From NCBI GenBank assembly GCA_017556805.1, contig JAFYMC010000026.1, positions 1 through 64,000 of the forward strand: 64,000 nucleotides of DNA. The letters run 5' to 3'. The notes beneath the pieces were generated by a model. That model had not been told where the DNA came from. It ran no database searches and was given only the letters and a program-made list of their open reading frames with translations. A program made the translations under genes and the position numbers. Below, piece after piece: positions 43,387 through 52,453 of the stretch (its first letter is position 1; every line of letters begins with the position of its first letter). Source of the DNA: Lachnospiraceae bacterium. Lineage in GTDB: Bacteria; Bacillota; Clostridia; Lachnospirales; Lachnospiraceae.

Positions 43387-44931
43387 CTAATATAGTCCTT
43401 TGTATTGTTCAAAAAAAGCGTGTTTACGCGCAATCATCTCATCCGTACGTTCCAAATAATCCTTTAAACTCTTTACATTCTCGGAACGTTCGATACGTTC
43501 TCCTCCGGACAGTACCAGCTTGGTCGATCCACCGGCTCCCAGTGCCAGAATGGAATGCTTCTCTTCCATAATCAGGATATTGTAAAGGCCCTCTTTCCCC
43601 GGTCTTGCATATCCCACATTTTCCAGATTCTCTTCCATATTTTTTTGACGATATAAATAATACGGCGCGTAACCGTTCTCTTTTGCAAACTTTACCGACG
43701 CCGTCAGCATGTCGCTGACCTGCACCGCACCTTTATCCTCGTACTGCTCCTTCTCGATGTTAAGACGGGCCGCACGTTTTAAGGCCAGAGTATGTACCGT
43801 CACACTATCCGGTGACAGTTCTCCGATTTTATGTAAGGTATTCTCCACATCCCCCGCATTCTCTCCGGTCAGTCCGATAATCAAGTCCATGTTGATATTG
43901 TCAAAACCGATGCGTCTCGCTTCTGCGTAGGCTCTGCAAATATCCTCCGTGGTATGCATTCTTCCAATGACGTCAAGCGTCTTCTGGTTCATAGTCTGCG
44001 GATTAACGGAAATACGACTGATTCCCTCCTCATAGAGCATCTGCAGTTTCTCCGTGGTAATGGTATCCGGTCTTCCGGCCTCCACCGTCCACTCCGCAAT
44101 CCGCTCCGTCGGGAAGTACTTTTTTACGGTACGAATCACATCACGCAGTTCCTCTGCCGAAAGAGCTGTCGGCGTTCCTCCACCGAAATAAACCGTTGCC
44201 AGTCGTTTGTCTGCCAACAGTTCCGCACTTGCTTCTATTTCTTTTTTTAAAGCCTCCACATAAGCTCCCGTCTGATGTCCGAACCGGGACAACGGATAGG
44301 ACGTAAAGGAACAATACAGACAGGTAGTCGGGCAAAAAGGAATGCCCACGTACAAGCTATAGCTGTTTTTATAATCAATTGCCGTCAGCAGCTCTTTTTC
44401 CTTTTTTGCCACCGCAAGACTTAGGTCTCTCTTTTCCTTCGAGCAGTAGTATTCTTCCTGTAAAAATGCATCAATAGACTCCGGCTCTTCTCCTGCCTCC
44501 AGGCGCTCCAGCACCTGCTTTACCGGACGTACCCCGGTAAGCGTTCCCCACGGAAGCTCTTTTCCGGTTTCTCTTGACAGCATCCGGTATACGGCACGCT
44601 TTACCTCATCCCGGAACTTCTTTCGGTCCGTAAACGGTACCTTCTTTTCTTCCTTCTGCACCGCGCAGGACAAATCGCCGTCCCGGTAAAGAGAAAGGGT
44701 AAAGCCCTCTTCCCGCCAGTCTCCTGCCAGAAGATACCGTCCGGAAGCTGCCGGTGCATCATCGTTGTCCGTCCCTTCAGCATCCGCCGTCATACCATCC
44801 GGTCCTCCTGCAAGCACGCTTTCCGATCCCTCTCCAAAGGAAACCCTCAGCTCCTCCTTCGGAAAGAACGACTTATACAGCGGCCTGATATCCTGCTCAA
44901 AGGCCTCATTCGTCAAATGTAATCGAATCAT
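43387..44931 (-). CDS. hemZ: coproporphyrinogen dehydrogenase-like radical SAM protein HemZ
   Basis: Radical SAM enzyme of the HemN/HemZ family, 514 residues, nominally an oxygen-independent coproporphyrinogen III oxidase. The 4Fe-4S motif is in GIPFCPTTCLYCSF (about residue 185), with the family's YVEALKKEIEASAEL and TVYFGGGTPTALS following. The C-terminal part (YLYRQKNMEENLENVGYARP) is typical of HemZ. An N-terminal region of about 180 residues is specific to this branch. Many Clostridia lacking a complete haem pathway keep this gene, so the real substrate is uncertain. It lies between the MBL and HD genes. Confidence 0.9.
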   Translation of the reverse strand: MIRLHLTNEAFEQDIRPLYKSFFPKEELRVSFGEGSESVLAGGPDGMTADAEGTDNDDAPAASGRYLLAGDWREEGFTLSLYRDGDLSCAVQKEEKKVPFTDRKKFRDEVKRAVYRMLSRETGKELPWGTLTGVRPVKQVLERLEAGEEPESIDAFLQEEYYCSKEKRDLSLAVAKKEKELLTAIDYKNSYSLYVGIPFCPTTCLYCSFTSYPLSRFGHQTGAYVEALKKEIEASAELLADKRLATVYFGGGTPTALSAEELRDVIRTVKKYFPTERIAEWTVEAGRPDTITTEKLQMLYEEGISRISVNPQTMNQKTLDVIGRMHTTEDICRAYAEARRIGFDNINMDLIIGLTGENAGDVENTLHKIGELSPDSVTVHTLALKRAARLNIEKEQYEDKGAVQVSDMLTASVKFAKENGYAPYYLYRQKNMEENLENVGYARPGKEGLYNILIMEEKHSILALGAGGSTKLVLSGGERIERSENVKSLKDYLERTDEMIARKHAFFEQYKGLY

Positions 44932-44953
44932 GTTTCTGTCCTTCTATCAATTT

Positions 44954-45589
44954 CTATAAGTTCGGCACAAAAGGATTTTCCCACTTTTCCGAACCGATAT
45001 CTGTGGATTCTCCGTGTCCGGCATAGACTCTCGTCTCCTCCGGAAGCGTATAAAGCTTCTCCCGGATAGAACGGGCAAGCGTCCCCATACTGCCTCCCGG
45101 AAACTCTGTATTGCCGACACTGCGGAAAAACAGTGTATCCCCGGAAAACAAATATCCATCCTCATACAGGTAGTAGCAACAACCTCCCGGCGTATGCCCC
45201 GGAGTGTGAAGTACCCTTACCTTAAGCCCTGCCGCGGTAAACTCAGCCCCATCCTTTAATCCAAGGACATCCTTAAGTACATAACCGTTACGCATGAAGC
45301 GGCTCGTCAGATTCTGTGCCGGATCAGCCAACACCTCCAGCTCCGCCTCATGGCAATACACCGGTACACCATATTCTTCACGAATACGCTCCGCCGCCAT
45401 CATATGATCCAAATGTCCGTGAGTCAGATAAATCGCAGTCAGTTTGACGTCCTTTTCTCTTATCACATCTATTATTTTCTCCGCATAATCACCCGGGTCG
45501 ATTAAAAAGCCTTCCCCGGTCTCCTCGTTTTTTACCAAGTAACAATTGGTAGAAAACACGCTGACCCGAATTCCGTATATCTTCATCAT
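44954..45589 (-). CDS. metallo-beta-lactamase fold hydrolase (glyoxalase II-like)
   Basis: A 211-residue soluble hydrolase of the MBL superfamily with a complete two-metal site: THGHLDHMM, VLHTPGHTPGG, FSGDTLFF and AGHGES. The N-terminus NCYLVKNEETGEGFLIDPGD is that of the YqgX/GloB-like group that commonly sits between relA and hemZ in Clostridia. It probably cleaves a thioester, though the true substrate is unknown. Start with AAAGAGA upstream; two adjacent Met codons are possible. Confidence 0.9.
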   Translation of the reverse strand: MMKIYGIRVSVFSTNCYLVKNEETGEGFLIDPGDYAEKIIDVIREKDVKLTAIYLTHGHLDHMMAAERIREEYGVPVYCHEAELEVLADPAQNLTSRFMRNGYVLKDVLGLKDGAEFTAAGLKVRVLHTPGHTPGGCCYYLYEDGYLFSGDTLFFRSVGNTEFPGGSMGTLARSIREKLYTLPEETRVYAGHGESTDIGSEKWENPFVPNL

Positions 45590-45612
45590 AACAATCTCTT
45601 TCCTGTCCTTCC

Positions 45613-47910
45613 TTAGCCCATGGTACGGGTAACATCCAGAATACTCTCTACCGCACCCAGCTTTGCAATCAGGTACTGTAACTGCTCCTTACCCTTTACG
45701 TTAAAACCTACCGTAATGGTGGCGGTTCCCTGTTTACTGGTACGGGAATTTAAGGTCTGGATATCAATCTTATTCTCCGTAAAGATTCTGGAAATATCCA
45801 AGAGTACACCGCTGCGGTTATTCGCATACATAATAAGCTCCGCATAGTAGCTCTCGGAGGCCTTTTCGCCCTCCGGCATACTCCACTCCGCCGTAATCAT
45901 GCGGTGACGATCTTCCTCGGAGGCATTGATGATATTGATACAGTCCGTACGATGGACAGAAACACCGCGACCTCTCGTAACAAAGCCGATAATCTCATCC
46001 CCCGGCACCGGAGAACAACACTTGGAAAGGTGTACCGCCACATCATCAAGGCCCTGCACGACAATGCCTGCCTTAGCTCTTGCCATCGGCTTTGCGGTCT
46101 TGTTGTTACCGATATTCTCCAACAGCTTCTCGTCGGTAACTTCCTTTTTCTCCTTTTTATTGTACTCCTCCTGGAGACGGTTTATGATTTGGCCTTCCTT
46201 TAAAGCGCCGTGGCCAATGGCTGCCAGCACGGAATCCCAATCCCGGAAGCCGTACTTTCTCATACAGACTTCTAAAAACTCCGGCTTGGACAAATCCGAG
46301 AACTGCACACCTTTAGTCTTACAATAAGCCTGTAACAGTTCCTTTCCGCGGACAATGTTATCTTCTTTTAACTCTGTCTTAAACCACTGATTAATTTTAT
46401 TCTTTGCCTGAGTACTCTTTACGATGGAAAGCCAGTCGCGGCTCGGCCCCTTTGCATTCTGGGATGTAATAATCTCAATGCGGTCACCGTTTTGCAACAC
46501 ATGGGAAATCGGCACCAATTCACCGTTCACTCTTGCGCCTACCATCTTGTTACCTACCGCACTGTGGATTGCATATGCAAAATCCACCGGACAGGAACCG
46601 GTCGGCAAATTCTTTACATCACCGGACGGAGTAAAGCAATAAATCCGATCGGAGAACAAATCCAGGTCGTCCTTGATAGAGCTTAAAAACTCCTTGCTGT
46701 CCGACATATCCTGCTGCCATTCCAGAATCTGACGAAGCCATGCCAACTTCTCTTCTTCCGTATCGGTGCTCTTTGCACCGCCCTGGGTCTCCTTATACTT
46801 CCAGTGAGCCGCAATACCGTACTCTGCGGTACGGTGCATATCAAAGGTACGAATCTGAATTTCAAACGGAGTACCGTTATGACCGATTAAGGTCGTATGC
46901 AACGACTGATACATGTTGGCCTTCGGCATAGCGATATAATCCTTAAAGCGCCCCGGAATCGGCTTGTACATCTCATGAATCACACCCAGTGCCGCATAAC
47001 AATCCTGTACGGAATTCACGATAATACGCACCGCAAATAAATCATAAATCTGGTCCAGTGTCTTATTCTGGTTTACCATCTTTTTATAAATACTGAAAAA
47101 GTGCTTTACACGGCCGGTAATCTCCGCATCAATCCCCGCTTTACGAATTTGTTCTCCCACTTCTTCGATAATACCGTTAATAAACCGGGTCCGTTCCTCT
47201 TTGCGAAGTTCAATCTTCTCCTCCAGTTCCTCACAAACCTCCGGTTCCAAATACCGCAGGGACAAATCGTCCAGTTCTACCTTGATTTTGGAAATACCGA
47301 GGCGGGATGCAAGCGGCGCATAAATATCCATGGTTTCCCGGGCCTTCTCAATCTGCTTCTCCGGCTTCTGATACTGCAAGGTACGCAAATTGTGCAGACG
47401 GTCTGCCAGCTTAATCAAAATGACGCGGATATCCTTTGCCATGGCAAGGAACATCTTACGAAGATTCTCCGCTTGAAGCTCCACCTTGTCCATAGAGTAA
47501 TTCAACTGTGTCAGCTTTGTTACACCATCCACAAGCAGTGCAACTTCGCTGCCGAACATTTCGGTAATCTCTTCCAGTGTGTACGCGGTATCCTCCACCA
47601 CATCGTGCAAAATTCCCGCCGTAATCGTCTCTTTATCCAGCTCCAGCTCCGCCAAAATAATGGCAACACAAATCGGATGAATGATGTACGGCTCTCCCGA
47701 CTTACGAAGCTGACCCTTATGTGCCTCGTCCGCCAAACGATACGCCTTCTCAATCATCGTTAAATCCGTGGACGGATGATAAGCCTTAATGGCCTCCATT
47801 AACTTTCCGTACAAGACCTCCGGATCGGTAAAATCCGCCGGCGTACTCAGTTCCTTTTCATCCACGCGTTTTATTTTATTTCCCGTTTTTTCAATGATAC
47901 CAGTATCCAT
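45613..47910 (-). CDS. relA: bifunctional (p)ppGpp synthetase/hydrolase
   Basis: Makes and degrades the alarmone (p)ppGpp. The 765-residue protein has an intact hydrolase domain (HKGQLRKSGEPYIIHP, GILHDVVEDT, KLADRLHNLRTL), a synthetase domain (FAVRIIVNSVQDCYAALG; RFKDYIAMPKANMYQSLHT, the RxKD type of bifunctional Rel), a TGS domain (DRIYCFTPSGDVKNLPTGS), and zinc-finger and ACT domains (SKCCSPVPGDEIIGF; NRSGVLLDISRI). The start at 47910 follows AGGGGG. It is downstream of apt as in many Firmicutes. Its hydrolase domain is a useful reference for the degenerate copy at 52454. Confidence 0.97.
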   Translation of the reverse strand: MDTGIIEKTGNKIKRVDEKELSTPADFTDPEVLYGKLMEAIKAYHPSTDLTMIEKAYRLADEAHKGQLRKSGEPYIIHPICVAIILAELELDKETITAGILHDVVEDTAYTLEEITEMFGSEVALLVDGVTKLTQLNYSMDKVELQAENLRKMFLAMAKDIRVILIKLADRLHNLRTLQYQKPEKQIEKARETMDIYAPLASRLGISKIKVELDDLSLRYLEPEVCEELEEKIELRKEERTRFINGIIEEVGEQIRKAGIDAEITGRVKHFFSIYKKMVNQNKTLDQIYDLFAVRIIVNSVQDCYAALGVIHEMYKPIPGRFKDYIAMPKANMYQSLHTTLIGHNGTPFEIQIRTFDMHRTAEYGIAAHWKYKETQGGAKSTDTEEEKLAWLRQILEWQQDMSDSKEFLSSIKDDLDLFSDRIYCFTPSGDVKNLPTGSCPVDFAYAIHSAVGNKMVGARVNGELVPISHVLQNGDRIEIITSQNAKGPSRDWLSIVKSTQAKNKINQWFKTELKEDNIVRGKELLQAYCKTKGVQFSDLSKPEFLEVCMRKYGFRDWDSVLAAIGHGALKEGQIINRLQEEYNKKEKKEVTDEKLLENIGNNKTAKPMARAKAGIVVQGLDDVAVHLSKCCSPVPGDEIIGFVTRGRGVSVHRTDCINIINASEEDRHRMITAEWSMPEGEKASESYYAELIMYANNRSGVLLDISRIFTENKIDIQTLNSRTSKQGTATITVGFNVKGKEQLQYLIAKLGAVESILDVTRTMG

Positions 47911-47980
47911 GTTGCCCCCTACTCCGGCAAATTGCCTTTTGTGCAAAACCCACCATGCAATTAACGATACTTTTCCGCTC

Positions 47981-48505
47981 TTACTTGCCCGGATATGTTA
48001 CAACGGTCTCAACCTCATACTTAGACAGCCTCTCTCTTCCCTCCAAGCCTGCCAGTTCCAATAAAAATACAATCTTAACAACCTCGCCGCCCAGCTCTTC
48101 AATCAGCTTTGCCGCAGCCTCGATGGTTCCTCCTGTAGCAATCAAATCATCCACGATAACTACCTTCTGACCCGGTTTGATGGAATCCTTATGCATCTCA
48201 ATGGTAGCGGTACCGTACTCCAGCTCATAGGTCGCTTCCACAGTCTCACACGGAAGCTTTCCCTTCTTACGAACCGGTACAAAGGCTTTCTTCATGTTAT
48301 ATGCCAACGGAGCACCGAAAATAAAACCTCTGGATTCTGCACCCACAATCACATCAAACTCCGTGTCTGCAAGTAACTTCTGCATCTCGTCAATGGCAAG
48401 CGCAAATCCGTCCGCATCCTGCAATACCGTCGTAATGTCACGGAACATAATGCCTTCCTCCGGGAAATCCGGAATGGTTCTGATATAATCCTCTACAGTC
48501 TTCAT
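47981..48505 (-). CDS. apt: adenine phosphoribosyltransferase
   Basis: Purine salvage enzyme converting adenine and PRPP to AMP. The 174-residue chain has the type I PRT fold with the PRPP-binding loop VVIVDDLIATGGT and the Apt-specific FPEEGIMFRDITTVL, ESRGFIFGAPLAYN and VRKKGKLPCETVEATYELEYG. AAAGGAG lies seven bases before the start. It heads the apt-relA operon; recJ, often found upstream, is not present in the 200 bases before it. Confidence 0.97.
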   Translation of the reverse strand: MKTVEDYIRTIPDFPEEGIMFRDITTVLQDADGFALAIDEMQKLLADTEFDVIVGAESRGFIFGAPLAYNMKKAFVPVRKKGKLPCETVEATYELEYGTATIEMHKDSIKPGQKVVIVDDLIATGGTIEAAAKLIEELGGEVVKIVFLLELAGLEGRERLSKYEVETVVTYPGK

Positions 48506-48631
48506 AAGTGTCTCCTTTCAAGGTCAGCCTTCTTCGCGGTCCCAGACCGGCTTAGGGCACACTTTCTCATTTTTAAGTATACTTAATATAGTATAGCACT
48601 TTTTCTATGGAAAGAAAAGGGGGTTTTGTGC

Positions 48632-48662
48632 AAAAAATACCGCCTATCCTAAGATAAGCGGT
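48632..48662 (-). terminator. terminator after the dUTPase gene
   Basis: ACCGCTTATC / GATAGGCGGT stem (48639-48662, one G-U pair) followed by six T on the minus strand (48632-48637). It isolates the aminopeptidase-dUTPase pair from apt. Confidence 0.85.
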
Positions 48663-48705
48663 ACAAAAAACTATTCATTTCTCATCACTCGTACGTTCCC
48701 ACCTA

Positions 48706-49239
48706 CTACTTTTCCGTCGTACTCCCGAACCCACCATTCCTTTTTCCTTCCGCCGCATCATCCACGGTAATGCCGTACGGCAGGAAAATACCCTGAGCAA
48801 AGCCGGTGCCTTCCGTCAATTCCACCGTTTTTCCTTCGTTAGAATCATTGGTGAGCTTTACGAAAATATGCCCCTCGTTGTCGGAGTAGGCGTAATCACT
48901 ATCAATGACACCCACAGTATTATTTAACTGCAGACGGTACTTAAAGCCCAGACCGCTTCTCGGAAACAGCATAAGGACAAAGCTCTCCGCCATCTCCGCC
49001 CGGATACCGGTGGGAATTTTCACCGTTTCGCCCGGAGCAAGTATTACCGTTACCGGCATAAAAAAGTCATATCCGGCAGAGCCTATGGTGGCTCTGACCG
49101 GTAATTTTAAGCTGTCGTATATCTCGCCTGCACGTCCCGCTTCCACCGGAAACGCATCGATAAAATCTGCTGCAAACCGCTCCCTGCTGACCTTAGAAAA
49201 AGCCGCAATCCGCGGTGCATTCGGATAGTCAAACGTCAT
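48706..49239 (-). CDS. dut: dUTPase-family protein
   Basis: Trimeric dUTP pyrophosphatase family, 177 residues, which keeps uracil out of DNA. All five motifs are visible: GSAGYDFF (1), PRSGLGFKY (2), NTVGVIDSDYAY (3, with the catalytic Asp), GTGFAQGIFL (4; the usual Arg before Ala-Gln is replaced by Phe) and RNGGFGSTTEK (5). An N-terminal extension of about 50 residues precedes motif 1. The start uses a GGAGAT site within the end of the aminopeptidase gene, three bases upstream, so the pair is translationally coupled. Confidence 0.88.
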   Translation of the reverse strand: MTFDYPNAPRIAAFSKVSRERFAADFIDAFPVEAGRAGEIYDSLKLPVRATIGSAGYDFFMPVTVILAPGETVKIPTGIRAEMAESFVLMLFPRSGLGFKYRLQLNNTVGVIDSDYAYSDNEGHIFVKLTNDSNEGKTVELTEGTGFAQGIFLPYGITVDDAAEGKRNGGFGSTTEK

Positions 49240-49242
49240 GGC

Positions 49243-50667
49243 TTACATCTCCTTTAAGAAAGCAACGTAACCGCAATATGCTTCGTACAAATCGGACTTA
49301 CTGATAATCTCCCACGGAGCGTGCATGTTTAACACCGCAACACCGCTGTCGATAACCTCCATGCCGTAGTTCGCCATAATATAAGCGATGGTTCCGCCTC
49401 CGCCCTCGTCTACACGACCAAGCTCGGAGGTCTGGAAGGTTACCTTGTGAGCATCCAGTGCCCCGCGAAGTCTTGCCATATACTCAGCATTGGCATCATT
49501 GGAGCCGGACTTACCGCGGGAGCCGGTGTACTTGTTAAATACAAGGCCTTTGCCGAAGTACGCAGTGTTCTTCTTCTCGCTGACAGACGGATAGTTCGGG
49601 TCGAATGCCGCACTTACGTCGGAAGAAAGCATTACGGAGTTCGCAAGTGCACGACGTACCTTAAGCTCGGAGTAATCGCCGCACAGATTCATGACCTCTG
49701 CTACCGCATTTTCAAAGAAACGGGAATGCATACCGGTAGCACCTACACTTCCGATTTCTTCCTTATCCACCAAAATACAAACAGCGGTACGGTCCACCTT
49801 CTTCAATGCGAACAACGCCTTCAAGGACGGATATGCACACACACGGTCATCGTGGCCATAGCCCATAATCATACTGCGGTCAATACCGAATTCTCTTGCT
49901 GCTCCTGCCGGAACCGCTTCGATTTCCGCAGAAACAAAATCATCCTCTTCGATATCGTAGGCTTCCTTTAACATGGCAAGGATATTGCTCTTTACCGCTT
50001 CCTTTTCCTCGCCCTCAAGCGGAATACTTCCCACTAAAATATTTAAGTCTTCGCCCTCTACTACCTTTGCGGCGTTCTTTTCCATCTGCTTTGCGGACAG
50101 GTGAATGAGGAGATCCGTAATACCTACTACCGGGTCCGTATCCTTCTCGCCGATGACTACGTTTACTACCGTGCCGTCCTTCTTTACCACTACTCCGTGA
50201 AGAGCCAACGGCAGGGTTACCCACTGATACTTCTTGATACCGCCGTAGTAATGGGTATCTAACATTGCCATCTCCGTATCCTCGTAGAACGGAACCTGCT
50301 TTAAGTCAAGACGCGGGGAATCGATGTGAGCCCCCAGAAGCTTCATACCTTTCTCTAACGGTTCTGCACCGATTAAGAAAAGTGCCACTGCCTTTCCCAT
50401 GTGATTTACATATATCTTATCGCCAGCCTTAAGAGCGGTATTCTTTGCGATAGCATCCTTTAAATCCACATAACCCTCTGCTTTTGCCAGACGAAGCACC
50501 TCGTCTACGCACTCGCGCTCGGTCTTACAGTCGGAAATAAACTTGCGGTACTCTTCCGCAAAGGCAAACACTGCCTTTTTGTCCTTCTCGGAATACTTTA
50601 ACCAAGCGTTCTTGCTCTGCTTTGTTCCCTTCTTGTCCTTTGTCGGTTCAACTTTTTTCGTTGCCAT
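49243..50667 (-). CDS. M18 family aminopeptidase
   Basis: Cytosolic dodecameric zinc aminopeptidase, 474 residues, preferring acidic or neutral N-terminal residues by family. Metal ligands and active site are in GAHIDSPRLDLK, YGHDDRVCAYPS, VDKEEIGSVGATGMHS and NMHAPWEIISKSDLYE. The GTIAYIMANYGMEVID segment is typical. The N-terminus is Lys-rich for about 20 residues (MATKKVEPTKDKKGTKQSKN), an addition to the domain. AAAGGAAGG precedes the start. Forms an operon with dut. Confidence 0.95.
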   Translation of the reverse strand: MATKKVEPTKDKKGTKQSKNAWLKYSEKDKKAVFAFAEEYRKFISDCKTERECVDEVLRLAKAEGYVDLKDAIAKNTALKAGDKIYVNHMGKAVALFLIGAEPLEKGMKLLGAHIDSPRLDLKQVPFYEDTEMAMLDTHYYGGIKKYQWVTLPLALHGVVVKKDGTVVNVVIGEKDTDPVVGITDLLIHLSAKQMEKNAAKVVEGEDLNILVGSIPLEGEEKEAVKSNILAMLKEAYDIEEDDFVSAEIEAVPAGAAREFGIDRSMIMGYGHDDRVCAYPSLKALFALKKVDRTAVCILVDKEEIGSVGATGMHSRFFENAVAEVMNLCGDYSELKVRRALANSVMLSSDVSAAFDPNYPSVSEKKNTAYFGKGLVFNKYTGSRGKSGSNDANAEYMARLRGALDAHKVTFQTSELGRVDEGGGGTIAYIMANYGMEVIDSGVAVLNMHAPWEIISKSDLYEAYCGYVAFLKEM

Positions 50668-50717
50668 ATCATTACCTTCCTTTCGGATTTATTGTCTAAA
50701 TCAGTGCCTCTTTATAT

Positions 50718-50800
50718 GGAAACGCGATTCATAGCGTTTCCCCGCCGAATTTGCGTAGCGAAGCTACCGTTTCCTCTGCAAATTCGTGCGATCCGCCGGA
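50718..50800 (-). promoter_or_regulatory. structured leader upstream of the aminopeptidase
   Basis: Several nested inverted repeats: GGAAACGC / GCGTTTCC (50718-50741), and a larger one, CGAATTTGC with GCAAATTCG, enclosing GTAGC-gaa-GCTAC, up to about 50786. GGAAACG occurs twice on the minus strand. Could be a folded 5' leader or a small palindromic repeat element; no promoter elements are evident. Confidence 0.45.
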
Positions 50801-50803
50801 TGC

Positions 50804-50842
50804 TACTAGGAATGTGCTAAAAAAAATAGCACATTCCTAGTA
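50804..50842 (-). terminator. hairpin after the MATE gene
   Basis: Perfect 16-base-pair repeat TACTAGGAATGTGCTA / TAGCACATTCCTAGTA with a loop of seven A on the plus strand (U on the minus transcript). It begins five bases after the MATE stop. The U-run is in the loop, not after the stem, so termination would be atypical. Confidence 0.6.
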
Positions 50843-50846
50843 TAGC

Positions 50847-52223
50847 CTATTTCCCCGATTCATTCAAGTAAAAGTTTCGCTTCCGCATGTAGTAATACGC
50901 GATTCCCAGCGGCACCGCTGCCGAAATCCAGGCAAGAGGCCCTGCCAGACAAATTCCCCGGTACCCAATGAGTCCCGGCAGGATATAAGACGCTGCCACA
51001 CGGGTAATCAGCTCAAACACACCGCCCATGAGCGGCATAAAGCTTCTGCCGATGCCCTGCAATACATTCCGGTATACAAAAATCATATTAAGGAACGGGA
51101 AAAAGATGGCCGCCTGACGCAAATACAATTGCGCGGAATCTAATATCTCCTCAATTACCGCCGCCTCCATCTCCTCTGAGGTCATGAACAGCTTTGTAAT
51201 CGGCTCTCCGAGCACAAATAAAATCACCATGGAAATCACCGCACAAATTAACGTCAGCACAGTACATTTTGCCACACCCTCTTTGATACGGTCGGTGCGT
51301 CCCGCTCCCATATTCTGTCCGGCATAGTTCGCCATGGCCACACCGAAGGTCAGCGCCGGCTGTACCACCAGCTGTTCTGCCTTACATGCCGCCGTGAAGG
51401 CCGCGATTTTCGCCGTCCCGAACAAATTCAACGCCCCTTGCACCACCACCGTACCGATAGCGGTGATACAAAACTGGAACGCCATGGGAAGACCGATATT
51501 CAAATGTCTCCGGTACAACGCTGCCGGTGCCTTAAAATCCTCTTTTGACAGATGCAAAATCGGATACTTCTTCCATATGTACAACAAACAACAAATACCG
51601 GATACCAGCTGGGCAACTACCGTCGCCAATGCCGCTCCCGCCACCCCCATGTGGGCATACCGGATTAACACAATATCCAATACAATATTTAAGAGCGAAG
51701 AAATAATCAAGAAATACAACGGACTCCTACTGTCTCCCACCGCACGTAAAAGGCACGCCAACAGGTTATACATCATAGTCGCCGCAATCCCGGCGTAAAT
51801 GATACAGATGTAAGTTGCCGCATCTCCGATAATTTCATCCGGTGTATGAATAAGACGCAACAGTGGCTTTGCCGTAACCAAAGCAAGTAAGGTAATTACC
51901 ACCGTAAATCCGACACTTAAAATCACCGCACTGGCCTCCGCCTTCTTAAGACCGGCTTCATCCTTTGCCCCGAACCGTTGTGCCACCAGAACCGCAAAAC
52001 CACTGGTCAGTCCGTTGGCAAAACCCAGCACCAAAAAGTTTAAGGAACCGGTAGTTCCCACCGCCGCCAAGGCCTCATAGCCCAGATATTGTCCTACAAT
52101 AATCGTATCCACCATATTGTAAAGCTGCTGGAACACATTTCCCAAAAGAACCGGTAGGGAAAACAAAAGGAGTAGCTTTAACGGACTGCCTTTCGTCATG
52201 TCTCTGACTTTTGTATTGCTCAT
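50847..52223 (-). CDS. MATE family efflux pump
   Basis: Twelve-helix cation-coupled exporter of 458 residues. The N-terminus KGSPLKLLLLFSLPVLLGNV and QQLYNMVDTIIVGQYLG is the classic DinF/NorM-type MATE signature, repeated in the second half (GLPMAFQFCITAIGTVVVQG). The C-terminus ends in a short charged tail. It is preceded by a good promoter of its own, and its neighbour upstream is the AraC-HD fusion regulator on the same strand. Regulation of the pump by that protein is possible but only inferred. Confidence 0.93.
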   Translation of the reverse strand: MSNTKVRDMTKGSPLKLLLLFSLPVLLGNVFQQLYNMVDTIIVGQYLGYEALAAVGTTGSLNFLVLGFANGLTSGFAVLVAQRFGAKDEAGLKKAEASAVILSVGFTVVITLLALVTAKPLLRLIHTPDEIIGDAATYICIIYAGIAATMMYNLLACLLRAVGDSRSPLYFLIISSLLNIVLDIVLIRYAHMGVAGAALATVVAQLVSGICCLLYIWKKYPILHLSKEDFKAPAALYRRHLNIGLPMAFQFCITAIGTVVVQGALNLFGTAKIAAFTAACKAEQLVVQPALTFGVAMANYAGQNMGAGRTDRIKEGVAKCTVLTLICAVISMVILFVLGEPITKLFMTSEEMEAAVIEEILDSAQLYLRQAAIFFPFLNMIFVYRNVLQGIGRSFMPLMGGVFELITRVAASYILPGLIGYRGICLAGPLAWISAAVPLGIAYYYMRKRNFYLNESGK

Positions 52224-52278
52224 AGGTCACCTCTACTATTTTAAAATATGAATACTACGCACATACATCTTGAAAGCC

Positions 52279-52307
52279 ATTGTAATTTGTTTTTGCAATA
52301 CTGTCAA
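52279..52307 (-). promoter_or_regulatory. promoter of the MATE gene
   Basis: TTGACA (52302-52307) and TACAAT (52279-52284), spacer 17, minus strand. The 230-base gap around it holds no other gene that I would accept. Confidence 0.75.
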
Positions 52308-52453
52308 CAAGGTATTGTTATACAATTTCCGACATTTTATCAATATCTAAACATCTACAAAAAGAAAAAGCTGCCATACCTGCCGATCCTTTCCCGCAAA
52401 TATAACAGCCTTTTGTTTCGATATCCTCTTTCCTTTATGTTACGTTTTCACCT

